Shown here: in pieces, positions 1-7,305 of the stretch
Layout: every line of letters starts with the position of its first letter
Numbering within the stretch: the first letter of the stretch is position 1
From: Affinundibacterium seohonense
Lineage (GTDB): Bacteria; Pseudomonadota; Gammaproteobacteria; Burkholderiales; Burkholderiaceae_D
NCBI RefSeq assembly: GCF_014284305.1
Contig: NZ_JACOFW010000002.1
Span: forward strand, 248,001-312,000
Reading direction: 5' to 3'
Length of the DNA: 64,000 bases
Program-made: the position numbers and the translations under genes
The notes under the pieces: model-generated
What the model saw: only the letters and a program-made list of their open reading frames with translations
Told to the model about the DNA's origin: nothing
Database searches by the model: none

Positions 1-1
1 C

Positions 2-925
2 GGTAGTTATGTGTTCCGTCCTAGCATGGTGGACTTGAAAGCGATTGCTTCCAGCATCGCATTAGGCTTAAGTGCGCAAGCGAAGTCGAAGTATGTACGA
101 ATACAAATTGTCGGGGCGTGCGACGATATGATCGTTGAGGCGGATGATTCTTTGTGCTACTCGATTATCGGCAATTTGACAAAAAACGCAATTGAGGCAG
201 CGCCAGAACAGAGTACCGTCACACTAAATATCGATGTAGATCCTGACAATATAGAGATCATTCAATTAACGATTCATAACCTAGGAGCTGTGCCGCTGGC
301 GTTACGCGATAACTTTTTCTCGAAGTATTCTACAGCTGGCAAATCCGGTGGGACGGGTTTAGGCACTTACTCTTCGCATCTGTTGACGACAGTGCAAGGC
401 GGTAGCCTACAAATGCAAAGTTCCGAACTAGATGGCACCTGCTTATCACTGCGATTAAAACGCGGAAGCGCAATCAAAAAGCTATCTTGTATGCGACAGC
501 AGGAGTCACCTGCCATGTTAGATCAAAACATTTTGCGGCTGCTGTTGGTCGATGACGATGACTTCAATCAAATGGTCATGAGCGAATACATTCCAGAGTC
601 TTGGTTTGAACTTGATACCGCTATCAATGGCAGGATGGCCTTGGATAAAGTTGTGGAACACAGACCGGATATCATTATTATGGATCTGGACATGCCAATT
701 ATGGGCGGCACGGAAGCTTTGCTACAAATCCGCCAATCGCAATGTGATCGACAAGATCGCCCTAGTTTTATTATTGCCTACTCTGGCAATGACGATGAAC
801 AAAGCCGGTCTCATTATCGTCAACTTGGCTTTGACGCCTGTCTGAATAAACCTTGTAGCAGAGAAGACGTGCTGGCGATGTTACAGTTGGCAAGAGATTC
901 AATTTGGAACCATTCACATCCATGA
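2..925 (+). CDS. Hybrid sensor histidine kinase, C-terminal part (ATPase plus receiver)
   Basis: The reading frame is open to the left edge, so this is the 3' end of a longer gene; a GTG at 11 is only an internal codon. The first ~150 residues look like a GHKL histidine-kinase ATPase domain, with an N-box (NLTKNAIEAA) and a G2-type GGTGLGTYSS loop. A receiver domain follows, with acidic residues in LLVDDDD, a phosphoacceptor Asp in IIIMDLDMP and the conserved Lys in LNKP. Such proteins autophosphorylate and pass phosphate to their own receiver. The sensor and dimerisation parts lie outside the window, so the signal is unknown. It ends 8 bp from the convergent livM-like gene. Confidence 0.85.
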   Translation, partial: GSYVFRPSMVDLKAIASSIALGLSAQAKSKYVRIQIVGACDDMIVEADDSLCYSIIGNLTKNAIEAAPEQSTVTLNIDVDPDNIEIIQLTIHNLGAVPLALRDNFFSKYSTAGKSGGTGLGTYSSHLLTTVQGGSLQMQSSELDGTCLSLRLKRGSAIKKLSCMRQQESPAMLDQNILRLLLVDDDDFNQMVMSEYIPESWFELDTAINGRMALDKVVEHRPDIIIMDLDMPIMGGTEALLQIRQSQCDRQDRPSFIIAYSGNDDEQSRSHYRQLGFDACLNKPCSREDVLAMLQLARDSIWNHSHP

Positions 926-933
926 TCTCGGCA

Positions 934-2007
934 TCATCGCTGCCGTAAGCCGCCGCGCAATTTTCCAACGATCCCCGTCGGGAAAAAATACACCGACAAA
1001 ATAAACAAAACACCCAGCCACAACATCCAGCGATCAGGATGGAAGATTTGCGCCAGAATTGGAAAATCGACTAACGCTTCTGATCCCTGTGCCATCAAAT
1101 TTTTCAGATAATTTTGCGCGATGATAAATAGTGCCGCGCCAATCACCGCACCATACAATGTTCCCATACCACCGATGACCACGATCAATAAAATATCGGT
1201 CATGACTTCAAAACTCAGCATGGTCTTTGGCCCAACATAGCGCAACCACAGCGCCATTAAAGCGCCAGCTAAAGCGGCAAGTAAAGCTGCGAGACAATTG
1301 GCAAGAACACGGTAGACCACGGTGCGATAGCCGAGGGCTTCGGCACGGAATTCATTTTCACGTATCGCTTGCAAGACTCGACCAAATGGTGAATTGACGA
1401 CGCGAAGTAAGAACAAGAATAACAGCACACAAATACTAAATACGATGTAATAGGTAATCACCTTGCCATCGACCGTTCGTCCAAAAATATCATTTTCAAA
1501 TAATTGAAAACCGGGTGTCAGTATCTCTGGAACACGAAAAGTGATGCCGTCTTCGCCGCCCGTTAAATCGGATAATTGCGATGCCAAGACCGCAAAAGAC
1601 GACGCGACAGCCAGCGTAATCATAGAATAGAAAATCGCACGGACCCGTAAGGCAAACAAACCTATCATCAAGGCCAAGGCGACCGTCAAAATCAATGCCA
1701 ACAATATGCCGATGATGATCACACCCCAACCAGGTGTACCCGACGACAGCGCTAAGCCAACACCGTACGCACCGATGCCAAAGAACATCGTATGTGCGAA
1801 GGATACGATGCCTGTATAGCCGAGCAATAAATCATACGAGGCGACCAAAATAATGTAGATGCAAATTGTCGCTGCCGTATTCAAAGGACGTGCACCGCTG
1901 GTGATGAATGGTGCGGCTGCTAAGCCGAAGAATGTCAGCAGCAACAAAGCCGACAGCATGCGACTGCGCGGCAGATCATCGGATAAGAGTTGACGGAACA
2001 GGTTCAT
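934..2007 (-). CDS. livM: Branched-chain amino acid-type ABC transporter permease (LivM family)
   Basis: A 357-residue inner-membrane permease with about nine to ten hydrophobic segments. It has the LivM-type cytoplasmic loop (FGRVLQAIRENEFRAEALGY) that contacts the ATPases. It should pair with the LivH-like permease encoded just upstream to form the membrane channel of a HAAT-family importer. It is the last gene of the minus-strand transporter run. The gap before it holds a REP-like palindrome. The ATG has only a weak ribosome-binding site. Substrate cannot be told from sequence: members carry leucine/isoleucine/valine, urea, amides or aromatic acids. Confidence 0.9.
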   Translation of the reverse strand: MNLFRQLLSDDLPRSRMLSALLLLTFFGLAAAPFITSGARPLNTAATICIYIILVASYDLLLGYTGIVSFAHTMFFGIGAYGVGLALSSGTPGWGVIIIGILLALILTVALALMIGLFALRVRAIFYSMITLAVASSFAVLASQLSDLTGGEDGITFRVPEILTPGFQLFENDIFGRTVDGKVITYYIVFSICVLLFLFLLRVVNSPFGRVLQAIRENEFRAEALGYRTVVYRVLANCLAALLAALAGALMALWLRYVGPKTMLSFEVMTDILLIVVIGGMGTLYGAVIGAALFIIAQNYLKNLMAQGSEALVDFPILAQIFHPDRWMLWLGVLFILSVYFFPTGIVGKLRGGLRQR

Positions 2008-2053
2008 AAGATTTTCGTTCTCGAGGTAAATTGCTGCAAATTTCTACGTCACA

Positions 2054-2092
2054 CCCTTCTCCCGCTCGCGGGAGAAGGGCAGGGGATGAGGG
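2054..2092 (+). repeat. REP-like palindromic repeat, copy 1
   Basis: A perfect palindromic core, CCCTTCTCCCG-CTCG-CGGGAGAAGGG in character, is followed by GCAGGGGATGAGGG. The same core and G-rich tail recur at 16038, 16152, 20772 and 20897. This copy is single and lies between the livH and livM-like genes. Such elements usually form stable mRNA hairpins that slow 3' exonuclease decay, but no effect is shown here. Confidence 0.8.
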
Positions 2093-2190
2093 ACGTTCAG
2101 CTTGGTATAAAAGTATTCAGAAACACGCCGTATCTCCTTGGTTTTTGTTCCTGCTATTCATACTTTGATTGATTTCTTGCACTCGTGCTT

Positions 2191-3195
2191 CTATGCCCCG
2201 CGTCGACCTATTGCATACAAACCAGCAGGTCGCCACAACAGGATCGCCATCATTAACGCAATATTCGACACCAAGGCAAATTTAGGCGCTAAGAATCCGG
2301 CGTAGTTGGTGACTAGCGCCATCAATAAAGCGCCGATAAAACAGCCACCAACCGAACCCAGTCCACCAATAATGACGACGATGAATACCATCACCATCAC
2401 TTCGCTTCCCATTGCCGCCGTCAAGGTCTCTTTATACAAGCCCCACATCACACCGCCTAAACCGGCTAATGCAGAACCAGCTGCAAACACAGCGATGAAT
2501 AAGCGACGGATGCGGTAACCTAGCGCTTCGACCATTTCGCCATTTTCCACGCCAGCGCGTATCAGTAAGCCTAGTTTGGTACGATTCAAAATCAAGAACA
2601 TCGCCAAAAAAACGACGATGCCAACGACCACGGCAATCAGGCGATATTTCTCAATCGCAGCGTCACCGATAAAAATCGCGCCACGTAGACTTTCAGGCAA
2701 TGGCAAGGGAATTTGTTCAACACCCCAAATCACGCCAATGATTTGTTCTGCGACGATCATGCCGCCCATGGTGATCAGAATTTGTTTCAAATGTTGTCCA
2801 TACACCGGCATGATGATCAAGCGTTCAAACGCCCATCCTAGAATCGCAGTGACCAACATCGCGAAGAGCACCGCTAAACCGAGTACACCCAGATTGACCC
2901 ACAAAGAATCAATCTCTAACCAGCCCTTCATCGGCAATAGCACCATCGTCGCTGCGTAAGCACCGACTGCAACGAATGCACCGTGACCAAAATTCAAAAC
3001 ATCCATTAGACCAAACACTAGTGTTAGGCCACTAGACATGATGAAGATCATCATCCCCATCGCGAGACCCGCAACAGTTAAGGTCAGCCAGGTCGGAAAA
3101 CTGCCTATCAAAGGCAGCATTGCCAACGCTAATACTGGCACCAAAAAGAGTGGCGCTAGATCGCGTGGCTTGCTTGGTAGATCAGGATTGTTCAT
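2191..3195 (-). CDS. livH: Branched-chain amino acid-type ABC transporter permease (LivH family)
   Basis: A 334-residue polytopic membrane protein, close to the LivH family length. Near the N-terminus it has FGLMDVLNFGHGAFVAVGAY, the typical LivH signature. The cytoplasmic loop NRTKLGLLIRAGVENGEMVEALGY matches the EAA-like ATPase contact region. It is the first permease of the HAAT importer, partnered with the LivM-like protein. The start codon has no strong Shine-Dalgarno sequence. A palindromic MITE-like element separates it from the upstream ATPase gene. Confidence 0.92.
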   Translation of the reverse strand: MNNPDLPSKPRDLAPLFLVPVLALAMLPLIGSFPTWLTLTVAGLAMGMMIFIMSSGLTLVFGLMDVLNFGHGAFVAVGAYAATMVLLPMKGWLEIDSLWVNLGVLGLAVLFAMLVTAILGWAFERLIIMPVYGQHLKQILITMGGMIVAEQIIGVIWGVEQIPLPLPESLRGAIFIGDAAIEKYRLIAVVVGIVVFLAMFLILNRTKLGLLIRAGVENGEMVEALGYRIRRLFIAVFAAGSALAGLGGVMWGLYKETLTAAMGSEVMVMVFIVVIIGGLGSVGGCFIGALLMALVTNYAGFLAPKFALVSNIALMMAILLWRPAGLYAIGRRGA

Positions 3196-3226
3196 ATGCT
3201 GTCATTTGCCTATCGCTTAATTTATC

Positions 3227-3295
3227 TTGGACTTACACAAAACAGACGCTGGCGTTGTTGTGTTCGCCTCGTCGTGCAATTTTGCGTAAGTCCTA
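3227..3295. repeat. MITE-like palindromic element, copy A
   Basis: A ~69-bp element with near-perfect terminal inverted repeats (GGACTTACACAA at one end, TTGCGTAAGTCC at the other) around a short GC-rich middle. A second copy with the same ends and most of the same middle lies at 6154-6223. Both lie between genes of the same transporter cluster. There is no open reading frame inside, so a non-autonomous miniature transposon or REP-type element is the best reading. Confidence 0.75.
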
Positions 3296-3318
3296 GGTCC
3301 TACTATTGCCGTGTTTTT

Positions 3319-4086
3319 TTACTGATGGCTTGCCAACGACAACCCCAGCAATTTCTGCTGTAAGTCTTCATTGTCTGCCAGTTCACGCATTGTTCCGGTG
3401 TGCACCACGCGTCCATCGTCCATGACCGCAACCGTGTCACCCAAATTTTTCACAAAGTTGAAATTTTGTTCGACCAATAGGATGGTGGTATCGCTGGCCT
3501 TGAGTTCCTTGAAGGCTTCCATCAGACTTTGAATGATCGCCGGTGCTAAGCCCTTGGTTGGCTCATCGACCAATAATAATTTGCGCGGTTCTATCATGGC
3601 GCGTGCAATTGCCACCATTTGTTTTTGACCGCCTGACAAATTACCAGCGGGATAATTCCAGAATTTTTTCAAGGCGGGAAAGAAGCCAAAAATCCATTCG
3701 AGTCGCTCGGTATTCATCGCGCCATTGCGCGCCGCTAAATGCAGGTTTTCTTTAACAGTTAGATCCGAGAAGATCGCCATACTTTCTGGCACATAAGCGA
3801 TACCAGCTTGCGCAATCGATGGTGTTGAGAGTGCCGCAATATTTTGCCCGTCAAATTGAACGCTACCTTGGCTGGCTTTCCATAAACCCATGATGGTGCG
3901 CAACGTGGTGGTTTTGCCCGCGCCATTGCGACCTAATAAAACGGCAAGTCCGCCACGTGGCACGCACAGATCGACACCTTGCAAAATATGGTACTCGCCG
4001 ATATGTGTATGGACGCCTTTTAACTCCAGCAGCTTTTGAGCTGCCTGAGTTTGCCCTGCTGGAGCTTGAGTTGCTGCATCAGACAT
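3319..4086 (-). CDS. livF: ABC transporter ATP-binding protein (LivF family)
   Basis: A 255-residue cytoplasmic ATPase. Walker A is GRNGAGKT, the signature is LSGGQKQ, and Walker B is LLLVDEPTKGL, a LivF-type variant. It should form a heterodimer with the LivG-like ATPase and power the LivHM channel. Its ATG overlaps the end of the livG-like gene by 8 bp, which points to translational coupling. The extra N-terminal ~20 residues are Ala/Gln/Thr-rich and probably disordered. Confidence 0.93.
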   Translation of the reverse strand: MSDAATQAPAGQTQAAQKLLELKGVHTHIGEYHILQGVDLCVPRGGLAVLLGRNGAGKTTTLRTIMGLWKASQGSVQFDGQNIAALSTPSIAQAGIAYVPESMAIFSDLTVKENLHLAARNGAMNTERLEWIFGFFPALKKFWNYPAGNLSGGQKQMVAIARAMIEPRKLLLVDEPTKGLAPAIIQSLMEAFKELKASDTTILLVEQNFNFVKNLGDTVAVMDDGRVVHTGTMRELADNEDLQQKLLGLSLASHQ

Positions 4087-4885
4087 CTTGCGCGACTCCT
4101 TTACCTAAATAAGCTTCCTGTACGATGGCCGATGCCATCACGGTCGCTGGTTCACCATCGGCGACCAAAGTGCCGTTATGTAAAACGATAATCCTGTCGG
4201 CTAGGGAACGCACCACATCCATTTTGTGTTCGACTAAGAGGATGGTTTTATTTTTTTCTGCTTTTACTTCTTGAATCAGATTCAAAACTACGGGCACTTC
4301 ATCTACGCTCATGCCGGCAGTTGGTTCATCAAACATCATGATCTCTGGCTCCAGCGCTAACAAGATCGCTACTTCTAATTTGCGCTTGTCACCATGCGAT
4401 AAAGTGATCACGCGGTCATCGCGACGATTCGCTAATGCCACGCGTTCGAGATAATGTTCTGCGCGTTGTATCAATTCTTTATGGCTCGACCACAGCGAGA
4501 AGATATTTAAGCCTATACCAGCACGACTTTGCACAGCCAATCGCACGTTTTCCATCACCGATAAATGCGGAAATAAATTCGTCAATTGAAACGCACGACC
4601 TATGCCAGCGCGCGTACGTTTGGCTGCGCCGAACTTAGTAATGTCTTGCCCGAATAAACTGACGCTACCCGAACTCGCATTGAGCTGACCTGAGATCAAA
4701 TTAAAGTAGGTGGTTTTGCCTGCGCCATTTGGTCCGACAATGACGGTTAAGCTACCCGGATAAAAATCCGCGCTCACTTGATTGACCGCGACATGACCAC
4801 CAAAGTGGATGCTCAAGTCGCGGGTGCTCAAGGAAGGTGTGCTAACAGGTGGCGTGCTAACAGAGGATGTGCTGCTGGTTTGCAT
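4079..4885 (-). CDS. livG: ABC transporter ATP-binding protein (LivG family)
   Basis: A 268-residue ATPase with Walker A GPNGAGKT, a degenerate LivG-type signature LSHGDKRKLE, and Walker B IMMFDEPTAGM followed by a switch His in VEHKMD. It is the second ATPase of the importer. The N-terminus carries a low-complexity VSTPPVSTPSLST stretch before the ATPase fold begins at about residue 22. It lies 22 bp downstream of the binding-protein gene and overlaps the livF-like gene, so these three genes are very likely one transcript. Confidence 0.93.
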   Translation of the reverse strand: MQTSSTSSVSTPPVSTPSLSTRDLSIHFGGHVAVNQVSADFYPGSLTVIVGPNGAGKTTYFNLISGQLNASSGSVSLFGQDITKFGAAKRTRAGIGRAFQLTNLFPHLSVMENVRLAVQSRAGIGLNIFSLWSSHKELIQRAEHYLERVALANRRDDRVITLSHGDKRKLEVAILLALEPEIMMFDEPTAGMSVDEVPVVLNLIQEVKAEKNKTILLVEHKMDVVRSLADRIIVLHNGTLVADGEPATVMASAIVQEAYLGKGVAQDV

Positions 4886-4907
4886 GTGCTGTGCGATCTA
4901 GGATTGA

Positions 4908-6131
4908 CTATCGTTTGTTTTTTACTGGAACAGGAATATCGCTAGCAGGAATTTCGCGTACCAATTCCAAAATATCCCATTCGTTTTTCTGATCTTTTTT
5001 GATCTTGAAGTGATACATGGATTGCAGTGCTTGATGATCGTCTTTGCGGAAATTCATCTTGCCTTTTGGCGTGTCAAATTCCATGCCTTCCATCGTCGTA
5101 ATCAGTTTTTCGGTATTGGTGGATTGGGCTTTGCTCAATGCGGTGTATACAGCACTAGCTGCGGCGAAGCCACCAGCGGTAAAGAAATCTGGTGGTGCTT
5201 TAAAGCGTTTGGTGTGCTCGGCAACTAACCAGTCATTCATTTTGTTTTTTGGGAAATCATAGTAGTAGTAAATCGTGCCCTGTGTCCCTGCATACGATTT
5301 CCATAATTTCATCACTGGCAAAATATTGCCGCCTGGTGCCAAGTTGATGCCGAAGCGCTCTGGTTTTAAGTCTGCCAATTTATTCATCGGGCTAGGCCCA
5401 GCCCAAACGATTTGCAAGAGACGTGGTTCTGGCTTATTTTTTAAAGCATCAAAAATTCTTTGTGCTGGTGCCGTGAAATCTGTCGTGTTTTGTGCTGCGA
5501 ATTCTTCGTGCACGACTTTAGCTTTGGAACCAGCCGTTGTCAGTGCTTCTTTCGCAGCTTTGATGGCGTCGCGGCCAAAGGCATTGTCTTGACTGAGGAA
5601 GGCAATACTGCCGCCGGACTTGATCGTACTGGCAGCCGCCAAGGCATCTTGCATAGAGTTGCGGCTGGTGCGGAAGATATAACGATTCCACTTGTCGCCA
5701 GTAATCGCGTCGGCGACTGCTGGTTCAACGATCAAGATTTTTTTGTATTCTTCCGCTACTGGCAACATCGCTAAAGCAGAACCAGACGAGGTCGTACCGA
5801 CTGCGATATCGACTTTATCGTCACCATAGGCTTCCGCTAATAATGCACGGCCCATATCGGGTTTGCTTTGATCGTCTTTGATGATGACCTTGATCTTCTT
5901 GCCGTTGACTTCCATTTTGCCACCGGTCAGATATTCCAGGCCCATCATGAAACCGGTTTCGGTTTCTTTGGCATACGGTTCCAATGCACCTGTCTTACCC
6001 GCGATCAGGGCGATCTTGATGTCTTGTGCGAGCGCTGCGCCTGCACTGGCAATCAAACTAAATCCTAAGCCAAGACTGAGAGCGAGTTGCTTGAGTTGGA
6101 AGTTGCGACTCTTTTTGTCAGTGGTAATCAT
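4908..6131 (-). CDS. ABC transporter periplasmic substrate-binding protein (LivK-like)
   Basis: A 407-residue secreted binding protein. A Lys/Arg N-terminus is followed by a hydrophobic segment ending in AGAALAQ, so signal peptidase I cleavage after ALA is likely. The mature part is a periplasmic-binding-protein type 1 fold (Peripla_BP_6): QDIKIALIAGKTGALEPYA, then VGTTSSGSALAMLPVAEEYK. An AAGGAG ribosome-binding site lies 5 nt before the ATG. It gives the HAAT importer its specificity. The ligand cannot be named; the neighbouring hydrolase and TonB receptor suggest something other than a simple branched-chain amino acid, but that is inference. Confidence 0.9.
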   Translation of the reverse strand: MITTDKKSRNFQLKQLALSLGLGFSLIASAGAALAQDIKIALIAGKTGALEPYAKETETGFMMGLEYLTGGKMEVNGKKIKVIIKDDQSKPDMGRALLAEAYGDDKVDIAVGTTSSGSALAMLPVAEEYKKILIVEPAVADAITGDKWNRYIFRTSRNSMQDALAAASTIKSGGSIAFLSQDNAFGRDAIKAAKEALTTAGSKAKVVHEEFAAQNTTDFTAPAQRIFDALKNKPEPRLLQIVWAGPSPMNKLADLKPERFGINLAPGGNILPVMKLWKSYAGTQGTIYYYYDFPKNKMNDWLVAEHTKRFKAPPDFFTAGGFAAASAVYTALSKAQSTNTEKLITTMEGMEFDTPKGKMNFRKDDHQALQSMYHFKIKKDQKNEWDILELVREIPASDIPVPVKNKR

Positions 6132-6153
6132 GTGTGCTCCTTTTATATTTTCT

Positions 6154-6223
6154 TAGGACTTACGCAAGACAGACGCTAGCGTCGTTATTGTCGCCTCGCT
6201 AGCGCAATTTTGCGTAAGTCCTA
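6154..6223. repeat. MITE-like palindromic element, copy B
   Basis: The ends are TAGGACTTACGCAA and TTGCGTAAGTCCTA, a perfect terminal inverted repeat. The middle contains GACGCTAGCGTCG. It matches the element at 3227-3295 over nearly its whole length and has fewer mismatches in its stem. It sits just upstream of the livK-like gene, between it and the hydrolase gene, where it could act as a terminator-like hairpin. Confidence 0.78.
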
Positions 6224-6240
6224 TTTCTATTGTGTGTTTA

Positions 6241-7113
6241 TTATTCGACTTGCTGTAAAAAATTCTGTAATGCTTGTTGCGCTTCCGGTTCGGTCAGCAT
6301 AGGCGCGTGGCCGATTTGTGGGACTTCAACATACTGCAATTGCGGACAAACTTGTTTCATATAATTTGCCTGCTCATCTTCTAATAAATCGGAAATGGAA
6401 CCACGCACCAATAGGCACGGGCGATTTCTGCTCAACCGCTTAAATGCCCAGCGCGCTAACCATGAAGTTGCTTTTAATTTGCCGGTCTTGAGTGGTGTTG
6501 CAATCAAAGGATCATACTGCAATTCCAATTCGCCCTGCGCATTCTCGGCAAAAGCACGGCGCGCCCACTTGTCCCATTCTTCATCGGTATTATGAGGGAA
6601 CGCAGATTGATTAATGTACTTGATGTAGTTGCGTGCTTGCTCCCAGTTGGCGCAGTGCATACCGTCACCAGCGTATCCAGCGATTCGGTCTAAGCCTTTT
6701 TGTGACAGCTTCGGACCGACATCGTTCAATACCGCTGCTGCGATGAGCTTAGATTTGCGCAGCGCCAGCGTCATCGTAATTAAGCCACCCATCGAAGTGC
6801 CGATGAATACGGCGCGATTAATACCAAGTTGCTCTGCCAGACTTACGATGTCATTTGCATACACCCAAGGGTGGTAATGTGCGACTTTGTCAGCACGTTG
6901 TGAACGACCACGACCACGGACATCGACGGCAATGACGCGACGGCCTTGTTGCGCAAGTAAGGGCGCCAATTCATTAAAGTCTGCTGAATTACGGGTCAGG
7001 CCATGAATGCAAATGACCGGCAATTTTGAAGAGGGCTGGGCTGCAGCATAGTCGCGTGCATACAAACGCAGACCATCTTTGCTAGTGAAATAAACGTCTT
7101 TGTAATCGCTCAC
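6241..7113 (-). CDS. Alpha/beta hydrolase
   Basis: About 290 residues. The fold shows an oxyanion-loop HGLTRNSADF, a nucleophile elbow GTSMGG and a C-terminal catalytic His in IGHAPML. An Asp in DVRGRGRSQR follows strand four. I start it at a GTG (VSDYKDVYFTS), because the longer frame begins with TTG at 7209, inside the terminator of the upstream TonB gene. It probably hydrolyses an ester, lactone or C-C bond. The enzyme may act on what the neighbouring receptor and ABC importer bring in. The start is uncertain because no clear Shine-Dalgarno sequence is visible. Confidence 0.82.
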   Translation of the reverse strand: MSDYKDVYFTSKDGLRLYARDYAAAQPSSKLPVICIHGLTRNSADFNELAPLLAQQGRRVIAVDVRGRGRSQRADKVAHYHPWVYANDIVSLAEQLGINRAVFIGTSMGGLITMTLALRKSKLIAAAVLNDVGPKLSQKGLDRIAGYAGDGMHCANWEQARNYIKYINQSAFPHNTDEEWDKWARRAFAENAQGELELQYDPLIATPLKTGKLKATSWLARWAFKRLSRNRPCLLVRGSISDLLEDEQANYMKQVCPQLQYVEVPQIGHAPMLTEPEAQQALQNFLQQVE

Positions 7114-7205
7114 GATATTCAAGCCCAAATTGAAAGTGTTGAGTTTGCTGAATTTTTTGAATTTTGTATCGGTGAATAGCAGCTGCCCGGCAGCACGAGA
7201 ACTTG

Positions 7206-7241
7206 GCAAAAAAACGACCAGCCCAGCTATGAGCTGGTCGC
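7206..7241 (-). terminator. Rho-independent terminator of the TonB receptor gene
   Basis: On the minus strand CGACCAGCTC...GCTGGTCG forms a stem with a short loop and is followed at once by a run of seven T. It lies about 65 bp after the stop of the TonB receptor gene. The hydrolase and transporter genes downstream therefore need read-through or their own promoter. Confidence 0.8.
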
Positions 7242-7305
7242 AAATTTTCTAAAACGTGATTGAGATCATGGCGACTGCATACCAGAGTCGCCACCTATCT
7301 CCGTT

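Noticed and set aside
7114..7209. TTG-started extension of the alpha/beta hydrolase
   Set aside because: It begins inside the terminator of the TonB receptor gene and adds residues unlike the family N-terminus.
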